DNA from: [Flexibacter] sp. ATCC 35208
Lineage (GTDB): Bacteria > Bacteroidota > Bacteroidia > Chitinophagales > Chitinophagaceae
Direction of reading: 5' to 3'
DNA length: 64,000 nucleotides
Assembly (NCBI RefSeq): GCF_001975825.1
Contig: NZ_MTKN01000016.1
Location: forward strand, 62,001 to 126,000
The position numbers and the translations under genes are program-made. The notes under the pieces are model-generated. The model did not search any database. It had not been told where the DNA came from and worked only from the letters and a program-made list of their open reading frames with translations. Shown piece by piece: positions 38,339 through 46,844 of the stretch (the stretch's first letter is position 1; each line of letters begins with the position of its first letter).

Positions 38339-39040
38339 ATGAAGAAGCAATTAATCCGTTTCGGCCTTATGGCAGGTTTTGGCGCTTTTGTTCTGGCCAA
38401 TGTGAATGCAAAGAATGTTATGTCTAACAGCGGTAACGCGGCCGACACCATTATGTCAGCAGACACTGCGAGCTTTTTCAAAGCAGATACTGCCAGCTTT
38501 GCGAGAGACACTGCTAACTTCAGCACCGACACAGCCAGCTATGTAAGAGACACTGCGATGGCGAATGACACAGCAAATTTGTTTAAAGCAGACACTGCGA
38601 GCTTTTTCAAAGCGGATACCGCTATGATGAGTGACACAGCATACCTGTTCAAAGCTGATACTGCTGCAAATTTCCGCGACACCGCATCTTTCTTCAAAGC
38701 TGATACTGCGCTGATGAAAGACACAGCTTTCAGCTTCAAAGCTGACACTGCCAACTTCCGTGACACTGCGGCTTTTGCCAAAGCAGACACTGCTTTCGGT
38801 AAAGACACCCTGGCTACTGCAATGATGAAAGACACTGCCAGCTTCACGCTGAAAAGTGACACTACCAGTGCAAAAGCAGACACTGCCGCATTTGCTCACA
38901 GACTGGATACAGCAATGTCTGTAAAAGACACTGTTGCATTTAAATCAGTAGGTGATACTTCATCTGCCAAAGCCGACACTACAGGCAAGCAAGTTGCTGA
39001 TACTACTGCAAAAAAGCATAAGAAACAACCTAAACAGTAG
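38339..39040 (+). CDS. Exported protein built of 'DTA' repeats, unknown function
   Basis: This 233-residue protein starts with a signal-like segment (KKQLIRFGLMAGFGAFVLANVNA) and is otherwise almost entirely repeats of 6-9 residues, each opening with Asp-Thr-Ala (DTASFFKA, DTANFR, DTALMK, DTAYLFKA). There are roughly 30 copies, with an aromatic residue two or three positions after DTA and Lys or Arg before the next Asp. The tail is strongly basic (KKHKKQPKQ). I recognise no family. A periplasmic or surface structural role, perhaps a repetitive fibre or an ion-binding rod, is only a guess. It is monocistronic with its own terminator. Confidence 0.75.
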   Translation: MKKQLIRFGLMAGFGAFVLANVNAKNVMSNSGNAADTIMSADTASFFKADTASFARDTANFSTDTASYVRDTAMANDTANLFKADTASFFKADTAMMSDTAYLFKADTAANFRDTASFFKADTALMKDTAFSFKADTANFRDTAAFAKADTAFGKDTLATAMMKDTASFTLKSDTTSAKADTAAFAHRLDTAMSVKDTVAFKSVGDTSSAKADTTGKQVADTTAKKHKKQPKQ

Positions 39041-39108
39041 CAGTACAGTGAACATGCCGGTACATTATTATTGACCGGAAAGATTTTTCTTATTCAAACG
39101 GAAACCTT

Positions 39109-39144
39109 GAAGCCTCCTGATAAATTCAGGGGGCTTCTTTTTTT
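39109..39144 (+). terminator. Intrinsic terminator after the DTA-repeat gene
   Basis: GAAGCCTCCTGA (39109-39120) pairs with TCAGGGGGCTTC (39126-39137) apart from one mismatch, and a run of T follows. It lies 69 bp beyond the stop codon. Confidence 0.85.
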
Positions 39145-39277
39145 GGGGAAATTGGCCTGTGGCAGCAAACAAGATCTGTTTTATTGGATTGATGATCTGT
39201 TAATGGACTATCGCCCTGAAGGAATGGTTTCCTTTTACATTTGAAAATTCTTTTTCAATACTGCCTTTTATTGCCCA

Positions 39278-39307
39278 TAAAAAAAGCCCCCGGATACTTC
39301 CGGAGGC
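39278..39307 (-). terminator. Intrinsic terminator of the outer-membrane barrel gene
   Basis: GCCCCCGGA (39286-39294) and TCCGGAGGC (39299-39307) form a GC-rich stem with one mismatch and a 4-nt loop. On the minus strand it is followed by a T-run (complement of 39279-39285). Confidence 0.8.
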
Positions 39308-39339
39308 CCTCTATAAATAAATAACAAACTGCCTGAATA

Positions 39340-39864
39340 CTAGAAATTATAACCGGCTTTCAGACCAAAGAAACCTAAATGGTCTCCATCCTTAAACCAG
39401 CTCTCATATTTCGCCTCCACATCAAGACCGAGGAAACGAATACCCACTCCTGGTGCAAAAAGAGCAGCAGTACCATCATAGTCACCTACGTAAGTAGCAG
39501 TACCACCTTCTACCTTTACATACAGTAATGGAATAGAGAATTTATACTTCACCCCTACTCTTACCGGAAAAGCCTGCAGAGCAGAATATTTACCTACCGG
39601 ACCGTCAACTGCACTATAGTCAAAAGACTTACCGGAAAAACGCATGTAACCAGCAGAACCAGTTACACCCAAACCAGCAATCAGCTTGATGTCTGCATTC
39701 AGACCACCACCCCATCCAGCGTTGTGGGTATCTTTGAAGTCACCTGTAGGAACACCTGTTTCTACATAGGGGCCAATGCTGAATCTCTTTAACTGTGCCT
39801 GGGACTGGGTACCAATCACACAAAAGAGTGCCAGTAATAATGAAATTTGAATGGTTTTTATCAT
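39340..39864 (-). CDS. Small outer-membrane beta-barrel protein
   Basis: This 174-residue protein has a signal peptide ending QSQAQ and repeated amphipathic strands ending in a C-terminal aromatic (GLKAGYNF), typical of an eight-stranded OmpA-like or 'outer membrane beta-barrel' family member. It shares FSIGPYVE at the start and LDVEAKYESW near the end with the next gene upstream (39916-40404), so they are paralogues. A -7 like TACATTTG (complement of 39886-39893) lies 22 bp upstream, suggesting its own promoter. The function is unknown. Confidence 0.75.
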   Translation of the reverse strand: MIKTIQISLLLALFCVIGTQSQAQLKRFSIGPYVETGVPTGDFKDTHNAGWGGGLNADIKLIAGLGVTGSAGYMRFSGKSFDYSAVDGPVGKYSALQAFPVRVGVKYKFSIPLLYVKVEGGTATYVGDYDGTAALFAPGVGIRFLGLDVEAKYESWFKDGDHLGFFGLKAGYNF

Positions 39865-39915
39865 ACGGATATTTTAAAATTCTCACAAATGTAAGTAATT
39901 CATAGTAAATTAATG

Positions 39916-40404
39916 TCAGAAGGAATATGCGGCTTTTACCCCTATTGCGCTATTCGTATTCTCCTGTATCCAGGTCTCATACTTCGCCTCCACATCCAAT
40001 GATTTTAAATGAACACCCAATCCCGGGGTGAGAATGACCTTTGTGCCATGACCAATGGCCGTAGCAGTTCCCGTTTCTACTTTGATGTACACCGCCGGCA
40101 TGGGTAGTTTGTATGCTACTCCCAAACGAACAGGAATGACCTGGTAGTCTGCAACGGTAGAATTTTTCTGCGTACTGTTTCCTTTAAAACACACATATCC
40201 TGCAGATGCCGTAAAACTCCACCCGGTCAATAATTTTACATTCATGCCGACACCGACCCCTGTGCCAACTTTAGAAGCTGCAGGCAGTTTCCCCTGGTTA
40301 ATAAGGGCTTCTACATAAGGTCCGTAAGACAATTTCTTAGACTGCCCCAAAGCGGAGGCAGTGATAAAAAACAGGACGGCAAAAAAGTAAAATAGCTGTT
40401 TCAT
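39916..40404 (-). CDS. Small outer-membrane beta-barrel protein, paralogue
   Basis: This 162-residue exported protein has a signal peptide ending ASALGQ. LSYGPYVEAL and LDVEAKYETW mirror the neighbour at 39340, and the chain ends with a C-terminal Phe (GVKAAYSF). It is likely an eight-stranded outer-membrane barrel that arose by tandem duplication. A truncated third copy lies directly upstream. Confidence 0.72.
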   Translation of the reverse strand: MKQLFYFFAVLFFITASALGQSKKLSYGPYVEALINQGKLPAASKVGTGVGVGMNVKLLTGWSFTASAGYVCFKGNSTQKNSTVADYQVIPVRLGVAYKLPMPAVYIKVETGTATAIGHGTKVILTPGLGVHLKSLDVEAKYETWIQENTNSAIGVKAAYSF

Positions 40405-40407
40405 AGT

Positions 40408-40584
40408 TTAACAAGATGAAATCCTGCATCTGCCTAAGCCGATATAGGAATGACCTGAGATCTGGCAGTCGTTATACAATCTTTCTACATACGGACCAAA
40501 GCTGATTAATTCTGATTGTCCCAAGGTTGTCCTGCTTACAAATAGTAAGCAAACAAATAAAATGTGTGTTTCATAATTGGACAT
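40408..40584 (-). pseudogene. Truncated third copy of the outer-membrane barrel gene
   Basis: From ATG 40584 the frame encodes a signal peptide (MSNYETHILFVCLLFVSRTT) followed by LGQSELISFGPYVERLYNDC, clearly the start of the barrel family. It stops after 58 residues, where intact members run to about 165. The last codons (SYIGLGRCRISSC) still resemble the aligned region of the 39916 product, so the 3' part was lost or frameshifted. The stop lies 3 bp before the next intact copy, suggesting a deletion between tandem copies. Confidence 0.65.
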
Positions 40585-40710
40585 ATTAAGGAAATGGTGC
40601 AAACCGCTCAATGGGTAGTCAATTGCCGGGATTCATAAATAGGAACAAACCGGATTTGCACATAAATAGATATTTACATGAGTTAAACGTAGCTCCTTAA
40701 AAAAAAGTTA

Positions 40711-41076
40711 CTACTGAGGCAAAACTTTGTACACGGAATCTTTTGGAGGAATACTATCTTTCCTGACTTCGGGAGGTAACTGGTTCGTAGCTGAAGGAAG
40801 TGTGGCACCACCTACAGCCTCATTCTGGGCGCCCGCAGGCAATCCCATTTTTATCATTTCCTTTCTTTCCTTGTTGCTGAATAAATACTGGGGATGCTTT
40901 TCTTTGCGCATACCATCCTCAAAACGGTACTCTGCACCGAGACGTGGGGGTTCGTAGTTTCCACCACGACTTGAGGCACAGCCAGTGCCCAAAAACACAA
41001 AACCTGCCAATAAACTAAAAGATATTAGGATATTGGCAGGTTGTTTAAATTTCTTCCAGGCAGATCTTCTAAGCAT
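40711..41076 (-). CDS. Small putative lipoprotein
   Basis: This 121-residue protein has a basic N-terminus and a hydrophobic helix ending in a lipobox (VFLGTGC; cysteine C33). The rest is hydrophilic and proline-rich (LPPEVRKDSIPPKDS) and probably disordered. I recognise no domain. It is leftward, 80 bp beyond the second SusD gene and possibly at the tail of that transcript. Confidence 0.6.
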   Translation of the reverse strand: MLRRSAWKKFKQPANILISFSLLAGFVFLGTGCASSRGGNYEPPRLGAEYRFEDGMRKEKHPQYLFSNKERKEMIKMGLPAGAQNEAVGGATLPSATNQLPPEVRKDSIPPKDSVYKVLPQ

Positions 41077-41156
41077 GATCCTGGGTTTACTGTCCGGTTA
41101 TAAAACGCATTTCATTCGTTATTATTATATAACAGCAAATACAAGGCCAAACTTTA

Positions 41157-42593
41157 TTAATAAAGCTTATTTGTTGTCAGCTCATTATTGGGTGCCGGGA
41201 AAATGTAATTGGAAGCAGTTGGGGCTACCGCATTTGCCTGCAGACTGCTGCTACCCTTTGCAGGGATCGTTTGCAGGTTTCTCAGCAGATCACCTGATCT
41301 GAAACCTTCGCCCAACAATTCAATCCTTCTCTCGATGGCAATAGTAGATACCAGTGCTGAAGCGGTCGCTATATCCGCATCTGCAAATGTATAGCTCGCA
41401 TCACTACGCGCATGCACCGCCTTCAGCAGATTTGCAGCCAGTGTAAGATTGCCTGTCTGTGCCGCAGCTTCTGCATAATTCAGCAAAACCTCTGAATAAC
41501 GGATCACCGGAATGTAATCGATATATGGAGATGCCTTTGCATATTTCTTCAGGTAATATAAACTGGATGCTACACGTAACAAGCTTCTGCGCTTATCGCT
41601 GCTACCCCATTGTGCATTGCCTAAAATACCATCCGGGTTCAGATAGTACTCTGAATTGGCATTATAAATATAACCAATGGCAGACTGGCCTGAATACGAA
41701 TCAGAAGATGTCATTGGCATAGAGAAGATGGACTCGGTTGTCGTATAAGTCGTACCGAACAATGTTGTGATATCGGACTGCAATGCATGCTTCACACCAT
41801 AACTGGTAGTACTAAACGGAGCACTCGTCTGTGGTACAATCTTCGCGGCTTCTTCAACAACTTTCGCAAAATTATTCATAGTCAGGTACACCCTTGTCTT
41901 CAGGGCAATCGCAGTACTCTTATGTGCACGGGTGGTATTCAGCAGATCTGAGGAATAACTGTCAGGCAGATTCGCTTCTGCTGAATCCAGGTCTGATAAG
42001 ATCTGGGTATACACTTCTGCTACTGTGCTACGTGCCAGGTCATTATTGTCACCATCGGTTTCTGCCTGAAGGCGCAGTGGCAAACCTTTGGATGCACCCT
42101 GATCCGAGTTGTAAGGCGTAGCATACACCGTTACCAGACTGAAATAGCACAATGCACGGATGTACTTCGCTTCTGCAGTATATTGCGTATTCAGCGTGTC
42201 AGAGATCACACCGGTGCTGGTAGCCAGCCCCGCGATAATGATATTCGCGTCGTTGATGGCAGTATATGCCTGTGACCAAAGATTATTGATATCGTTGGAA
42301 CCGGAGTTGTAGCTATTGTTCCAGCTCTCATACGCCGTGTATGAATTCGCAGTCACGTTGATGAACTCTTCTCCTCTTACATCGCAGTACAGCAGGTAAC
42401 GGCCGCCGTATAAAGAGGCGCCTTTCACAGCATCGTAAGCACCATTCACCAGACCCAGGATACGGGAAGCAGAACCAAATGAATTTGCGTCGCTGATAGA
42501 TGTTGAAGGCACGGTATCCAGCAATTCTTTCTCACTGCAGGAGGAGAAAGCCAGTATCACACCCAAACCTATATATTGATATATTTTTTTCAT
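41157..42593 (-). CDS. RagB/SusD family nutrient-binding lipoprotein (pair 2)
   Basis: This 478-residue lipoprotein (lipobox cysteine C19 in AFSSC) has SusD landmarks: EAKYIRALCYFSLVTVYA, IALKTRVYLTMNNFAKVVEE and a C-terminal RIELLGEGFRSGDLLRNLQT followed by NYIFPAPNNEL. It would cap the SusC transporter encoded 19 bp upstream. No carbohydrate-active enzyme is adjacent, so the ligand could be a peptide or glycan. Confidence 0.93.
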   Translation of the reverse strand: MKKIYQYIGLGVILAFSSCSEKELLDTVPSTSISDANSFGSASRILGLVNGAYDAVKGASLYGGRYLLYCDVRGEEFINVTANSYTAYESWNNSYNSGSNDINNLWSQAYTAINDANIIIAGLATSTGVISDTLNTQYTAEAKYIRALCYFSLVTVYATPYNSDQGASKGLPLRLQAETDGDNNDLARSTVAEVYTQILSDLDSAEANLPDSYSSDLLNTTRAHKSTAIALKTRVYLTMNNFAKVVEEAAKIVPQTSAPFSTTSYGVKHALQSDITTLFGTTYTTTESIFSMPMTSSDSYSGQSAIGYIYNANSEYYLNPDGILGNAQWGSSDKRRSLLRVASSLYYLKKYAKASPYIDYIPVIRYSEVLLNYAEAAAQTGNLTLAANLLKAVHARSDASYTFADADIATASALVSTIAIERRIELLGEGFRSGDLLRNLQTIPAKGSSSLQANAVAPTASNYIFPAPNNELTTNKLY

Positions 42594-42612
42594 TTTCCTG
42601 ATTTGTTTTACA

Positions 42613-45600
42613 TTAAAATCCTACGTTAATACCCACTGTGAAAGTTCTTCCCTGACCCACTGCGTTCTTCTCAATACCCGGTGTGGTATTGGAGTTACCA
42701 TTGCTGCTTGATTCAGGATCTGTACCTGTATAACCAGTAAGCAGGAACAGGTTGTTGCCGGAAGCATATATACGTGCACTGCTGATTCCTGAAGTTCCAA
42801 ATACGCGGCCAGGTACACGGTAACCCAGCGTCAGACTTTGCAAACGGAGAAAATCACCTTTCTCTACGTTCGCTGAAATCGGGTAAGAAGAACCATTGGA
42901 GATCTGGTCATTGTATACCAGACGAGGGATGTCGGTTTTCTGACCTACAGTCGTCCAGCGTTTGGAAATGTCTGTATAGTTGTTATAGAAACGCTGATCT
43001 CTCAGGGTGGCTTTGGTACCGTTCATTACATAGTTACCACCTGCGTAAGTCAGGTTGATACCCAGATCAAAGTTCTTGTAACGGAAAGTATTACTCAGAC
43101 CACCATACCATTTTGGCAATGCATTGCCCAGCAGGTAGTAGTCGCTGGCAGAAATCGCAGTAGCCGTGGTACCATCCAGGTAAGTCCAGTTACTCTCGCC
43201 GGAAGCGACTGTAGCACTGTACTGTACTTTCTCACCTGCTTTGTTGATGAAGATACGACGCCCGTTTTCAGGATTCACACCAGCCGTTTTGGCACCATAC
43301 AGGCTACCAACAGAGTAGCCTACACGTGTTACGTTACTTGCTTCGGACGAAGTGTGAGTATAGCCGATGATGTCTGAGTTACCTGTTGCCAGTGCTGTTA
43401 CTTTATTCTTGATGTGTGTATAGTTGAAGCTTGCATCCCAGCTGAAATTTTCCTTGCGGATCACGCTGGCTGTTACACCCAGTTCCCAGCCACGGTTATA
43501 CATAGCACCTACGTTCATGAGGATGGCATTGTCAGGGATACCTTTGGATGCAGATTGTGGTGCACTCAGGATCAGACCATTTACATCGTTGTTGAACCAT
43601 GTACCTTCTACCTGGATCCTGTTATTCAGCAGCCCCAGATCCAGACCCAGGTTAGTTTGTTTACTGGTTTCCCAGGACAGATCAGGGTTACCGGCCTGAC
43701 TCAGGTACCAGGTAGCGGCACTACCATACAGCGAAGCACTGTACAGGCTCTGGCTGGCATAGTCGTTGGTCACATTACCATTACCTACACGACCCCAGCT
43801 GGCACGCAGTTTCACATTGTTTACAATATTTTCGATGTGCAGGTTTTTGAAGAATCCTTCTTCAGATAACAGCCAGCCCGCGCTCACACCACCGAAGTTA
43901 CCGAACTTGCTGTTGGCACCCAGTGCAGAGTTACCATCGCGGCGGAAGTTGGCAGTCAGGAAGTACTTGTTATTAAAGTCGTAAGTCACACGGGAGAAGT
44001 AAGAGATGAATGCTTTTTCACTTTTACTATTGCCGCTTGCTGTTACGGTGCTGTAACTACCTTCGTAGTTAGTAAAGAAATTGTCTGCCGCTACAGTGGC
44101 ATAAGCACCCCAGGAAGTAGTCTCGAATTTCTGTACATCATAACCCAATAATGCAGTCACGTGGTGCTTACGGTATTTGTTATTGAAACCCAAAGTGCTC
44201 GCCCAGTCCCAGTTATTACGCAGTGCGCTCACATTGGTAGCAGAACCCCCTACAGAATAACCGGAAGATCCCAGTTGAGAACTTAACCACGTATTATTTT
44301 CAGTTCTCAGCCTGTCCATCGCATACGTAGTATTCAGTTCAAAGTGATACGGCAACTTAATGGTTGCACCTATATTTCCTGTAAAGCGATCGTTCTCTGT
44401 CGTATAGCTACTCAGGTCGAACAATGCTTTTGCATTCCACAGGGTGTTGGTCACCTGGTTGTTGCCCATACCTAACGTACCTGTTGAGCTCAGGTTGTAA
44501 CTACCGTCGGCATTATACACAGACACGTTGGGTGCCAGTGCAGTGGCAAGACGTGCAGCACCGATGAGCAGGAAGGTACTGTTAGGCAGGGAACCTGTGT
44601 TCTGAGATTGGTTGAATGATGTATTGTATGCACCACCAGCTTTGATCTTGAACCATTTGGTTACTTCATGGTCAACATTGAAACGAAGTGACTTACGTTT
44701 GAATTCATTATCTACCACAAAACCCTGTTGGTTAGAATAGTTGGCGGATAAATAATAATTTGTTGTTTTGTTACCACCAGATACGCTGATGTTATGGTTC
44801 TGAGAATAGGCAGTGCGATAGATATAATCGTACCAGTTAGTATTCACCAGAGAGCCATCTGCATTATAGTTAGGGAAGAACAATTCGGAAGCTACGCTGC
44901 TATTGTTTTCATTACCACCCAATACTTTCGAATTGTATACCGCTTCGTTTTTGTATTTCATGTAACCGGTTGCATCCAGCAGTTTAGGCAGACGGGCTGC
45001 TTTTGTTAAGCTACCCCATGCATCGTATATTACTTTAGCTTTCCCTTCCTTACCTCTCCTGGTAGTGATGAGGAGTACGCCGCCAGCAGCACGGGAACCG
45101 TAGATGGAGGTAGATGCCGCATCTTTCAGTACATCGATAGACTCTATGTCTGCAGGATCGATATCACTCAGCGGGTTGTTAGGCACAGAAGTACTGGTAG
45201 AGATATTGCCGGTATTAACAGCAATCCCATCGATCACTACCAGCGGATAAGAGCTGAGGGAGATAGAGTTCACACCACGGATACGGATCACAGGCGGGTT
45301 ATTCAGCACACCGTTTGGCGATGCGATACTCACACCTGCAGCCCGACCGGAGAGGGCCTGGTCAAAACTCTGCACAGGTGCATCTTTCACGAGTGCACCG
45401 GAGATGCGTGCAGCAGCACCGGTAAATTCTCTTTTTGTCTGTGTACCATAACCTACTACCACCACTTCATTCAGACCGCTGGCAGTAGATTCCAGTTTGG
45501 CATTGACAGTATTTCCACTAATGGGTAAAATTATTTTCTGGTAACCGATGTAGGTGAATTCCAGCGAAGTAACACCTTCAGGTATTTCGATAGAGAAGTT

Positions 45601-45771
45601 ACCCTGACCATCGGTTTGTACGCCAATAGCCTTACCGGTTGTTTTTACAGATACGCCGGGGATAGGGGAATCGTTGTCCTTCGCTGTAACTTTACCGGTG
45701 ATGCGGCGTGACTGTGCAGCTGCGCCAAGGTAAAGGGATAGCAGCAGTAATGCGCTTACGATTTGTTTCAT
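42613..45771 (-). CDS. SusC/RagA family TonB-linked outer-membrane transporter (pair 2)
   Basis: This 1,052-residue protein has a signal peptide (MKQIVSALLLLSLYLGAAAQ), a carboxypeptidase-regulatory-like domain (about 24-105), a SusC box (GLNEVVVVGYGTQTKREFTG), a TonB plug (IRIRGVNSISLSSYPLVVID, GGVLLITTRRG) and a barrel ending FTVGINVGF. ATG 45771 was chosen because it begins the signal peptide; a frame to 45813 adds 14 unlikely residues. It forms a complex with the downstream SusD, and a TlpA-like gene lies 96 bp upstream on the same strand. Confidence 0.94.
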   Translation of the reverse strand: MKQIVSALLLLSLYLGAAAQSRRITGKVTAKDNDSPIPGVSVKTTGKAIGVQTDGQGNFSIEIPEGVTSLEFTYIGYQKIILPISGNTVNAKLESTASGLNEVVVVGYGTQTKREFTGAAARISGALVKDAPVQSFDQALSGRAAGVSIASPNGVLNNPPVIRIRGVNSISLSSYPLVVIDGIAVNTGNISTSTSVPNNPLSDIDPADIESIDVLKDAASTSIYGSRAAGGVLLITTRRGKEGKAKVIYDAWGSLTKAARLPKLLDATGYMKYKNEAVYNSKVLGGNENNSSVASELFFPNYNADGSLVNTNWYDYIYRTAYSQNHNISVSGGNKTTNYYLSANYSNQQGFVVDNEFKRKSLRFNVDHEVTKWFKIKAGGAYNTSFNQSQNTGSLPNSTFLLIGAARLATALAPNVSVYNADGSYNLSSTGTLGMGNNQVTNTLWNAKALFDLSSYTTENDRFTGNIGATIKLPYHFELNTTYAMDRLRTENNTWLSSQLGSSGYSVGGSATNVSALRNNWDWASTLGFNNKYRKHHVTALLGYDVQKFETTSWGAYATVAADNFFTNYEGSYSTVTASGNSKSEKAFISYFSRVTYDFNNKYFLTANFRRDGNSALGANSKFGNFGGVSAGWLLSEEGFFKNLHIENIVNNVKLRASWGRVGNGNVTNDYASQSLYSASLYGSAATWYLSQAGNPDLSWETSKQTNLGLDLGLLNNRIQVEGTWFNNDVNGLILSAPQSASKGIPDNAILMNVGAMYNRGWELGVTASVIRKENFSWDASFNYTHIKNKVTALATGNSDIIGYTHTSSEASNVTRVGYSVGSLYGAKTAGVNPENGRRIFINKAGEKVQYSATVASGESNWTYLDGTTATAISASDYYLLGNALPKWYGGLSNTFRYKNFDLGINLTYAGGNYVMNGTKATLRDQRFYNNYTDISKRWTTVGQKTDIPRLVYNDQISNGSSYPISANVEKGDFLRLQSLTLGYRVPGRVFGTSGISSARIYASGNNLFLLTGYTGTDPESSSNGNSNTTPGIEKNAVGQGRTFTVGINVGF

Positions 45772-45867
45772 TGTTTCTTTGCTTGATAGGAGGTAATAAA
45801 GTCCTGAGCACACAGTGTTCGCCCTGTGTACTGGTTGGTTGAATTAATAAATAAAATGTTGAGAAGC

Positions 45868-46437
45868 TTAGTGGCTTAATTGCTCATTGATTACAGACAG
45901 CATGGCTGCAAATTCTTTTTCATCATACAATCTTGTTAAGTATATTATTTTCCCTGTTCTGTCAATGACGATATTCCTTGTCACGCCTGCGTTTTTGTCG
46001 GCATAGCGGCGGAAGATAGCTGCGCCGGGATCGAGCGCCAGCGGGTACGAGATGCTCATGTCATCATGAAACTTCGAGACCTTTTCCAAAGGTTCATCTC
46101 TGTCCACGCCTATTAAAACAAAATCTTTATTTTTATTGGCCTGCCATACTTCTGTTTCCAGATGGGGCATTTCTTTGCGGCATACACTACACCAGCTGGC
46201 GGTGAATTGAAGTACCACTACTTTACCACGCAATTCTTTGAGCGTAGTTTTTTTACCATCGGTTAATACCAATTCAAAATCATCAGGAGCCTGATCGCCT
46301 ACTTTAACAAGGTACCCTCTGCTGTCGGCGGCAGGATTCTCATATTTTACTTCTTTGGTTGGCTTAGGTGCAGCTGTCTGAGCATATCCTGTTAAGGCAA
46401 AACCCAATACCGCGCTACATAACAACAGTTTCTTCAT
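45868..46437 (-). CDS. TlpA/ResA-like thioredoxin-fold protein
   Basis: This 189-residue exported protein has a signal peptide (MKKLLLCSAVLGFALTGYAQ) and a thioredoxin fold of the AhpC-TSA/redoxin type, with the redox pair C83-S-V-C86 in FTASWCSVCRKEMPHLE. It probably reduces or isomerises disulfides in the periplasm. Its place upstream of a SusC/SusD pair is a common arrangement in Chitinophagaceae. A TATCTTTG -7 candidate (complement of 46510-46517) lies 73 bp upstream of the start codon. Confidence 0.88.
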   Translation of the reverse strand: MKKLLLCSAVLGFALTGYAQTAAPKPTKEVKYENPAADSRGYLVKVGDQAPDDFELVLTDGKKTTLKELRGKVVVLQFTASWCSVCRKEMPHLETEVWQANKNKDFVLIGVDRDEPLEKVSKFHDDMSISYPLALDPGAAIFRRYADKNAGVTRNIVIDRTGKIIYLTRLYDEKEFAAMLSVINEQLSH

Positions 46438-46576
46438 TGTACTTTGTTTACTAGTTAAGCGATCAGTTACTACAGTAAAGAGGAGGTTAAGGTTACAACT
46501 TCACGGGGACAAAGATAATTAAATACTCTACAAAACAAGTAGGGTTATAAATTATTTGTTAAATTTTCATACACGC

Positions 46577-46617
46577 AAAAAAGAAAGCCGCTCATACCTT
46601 TGGCAGAAGCGGCTTTC
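46577..46617 (-). terminator. Intrinsic terminator of the copper operon
   Basis: GAAAGCCGCT (46583-46592) and AGCGGCTTTC (46608-46617) form a perfect 10-bp stem with a 15-nt loop. On the minus strand a T-run (complement of the A-run at about 46577-46582) follows. It lies 19 bp after the small HMA gene. Confidence 0.85.
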
Positions 46618-46635
46618 CATAAAAATCCGTTTTTA

Positions 46636-46839
46636 TTAAATCTCGCTGGCCTTGTACCCTGCAGCTTCCACCTGCCTGATTACATCAGCCGCGGATAATC
46701 CTTTATTATCATTCACTGTTAGTATTTTATCAGGTGTGCTCGTATCTACTTTCCATGCATCCTTCGCTGGTGATGCGTCTAAATAAGGTGTTACTTTCGC
46801 CACACACGCATCGCATTTAATATTTGTCTTGAATTTCAT
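46636..46839 (-). CDS. Small heavy-metal-associated (HMA) domain protein, CopZ-like
   Basis: This 67-residue protein consists of one HMA domain with the metal-binding pair C9-D-A-C12 in NIKCDACVAKV. The expected C-terminal DVIRQVEAAGYKASEI matches the last helix and strand. It is likely a cytosolic copper(I) chaperone or buffer delivering metal to the P-type ATPase encoded 5 bp upstream. It differs from classic CopZ in having C-D-A-C rather than C-x-x-C preceded by Met-x. Confidence 0.85.
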   Translation of the reverse strand: MKFKTNIKCDACVAKVTPYLDASPAKDAWKVDTSTPDKILTVNDNKGLSAADVIRQVEAAGYKASEI

Positions 46840-46844
46840 AGTAT

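Noticed and set aside
38456-38899. Antisense ORFs opposite the DTA-repeat gene
   Set aside because: They follow from the repeated codons of the sense gene, and their translations show mirror-image repeats without signals or start context.
38450-38900. Repeated short units considered as a CRISPR array
   Set aside because: Unit lengths vary between 18 and 27 bases, the units are in one reading frame, and there are no constant repeats with unique spacers or cas genes.
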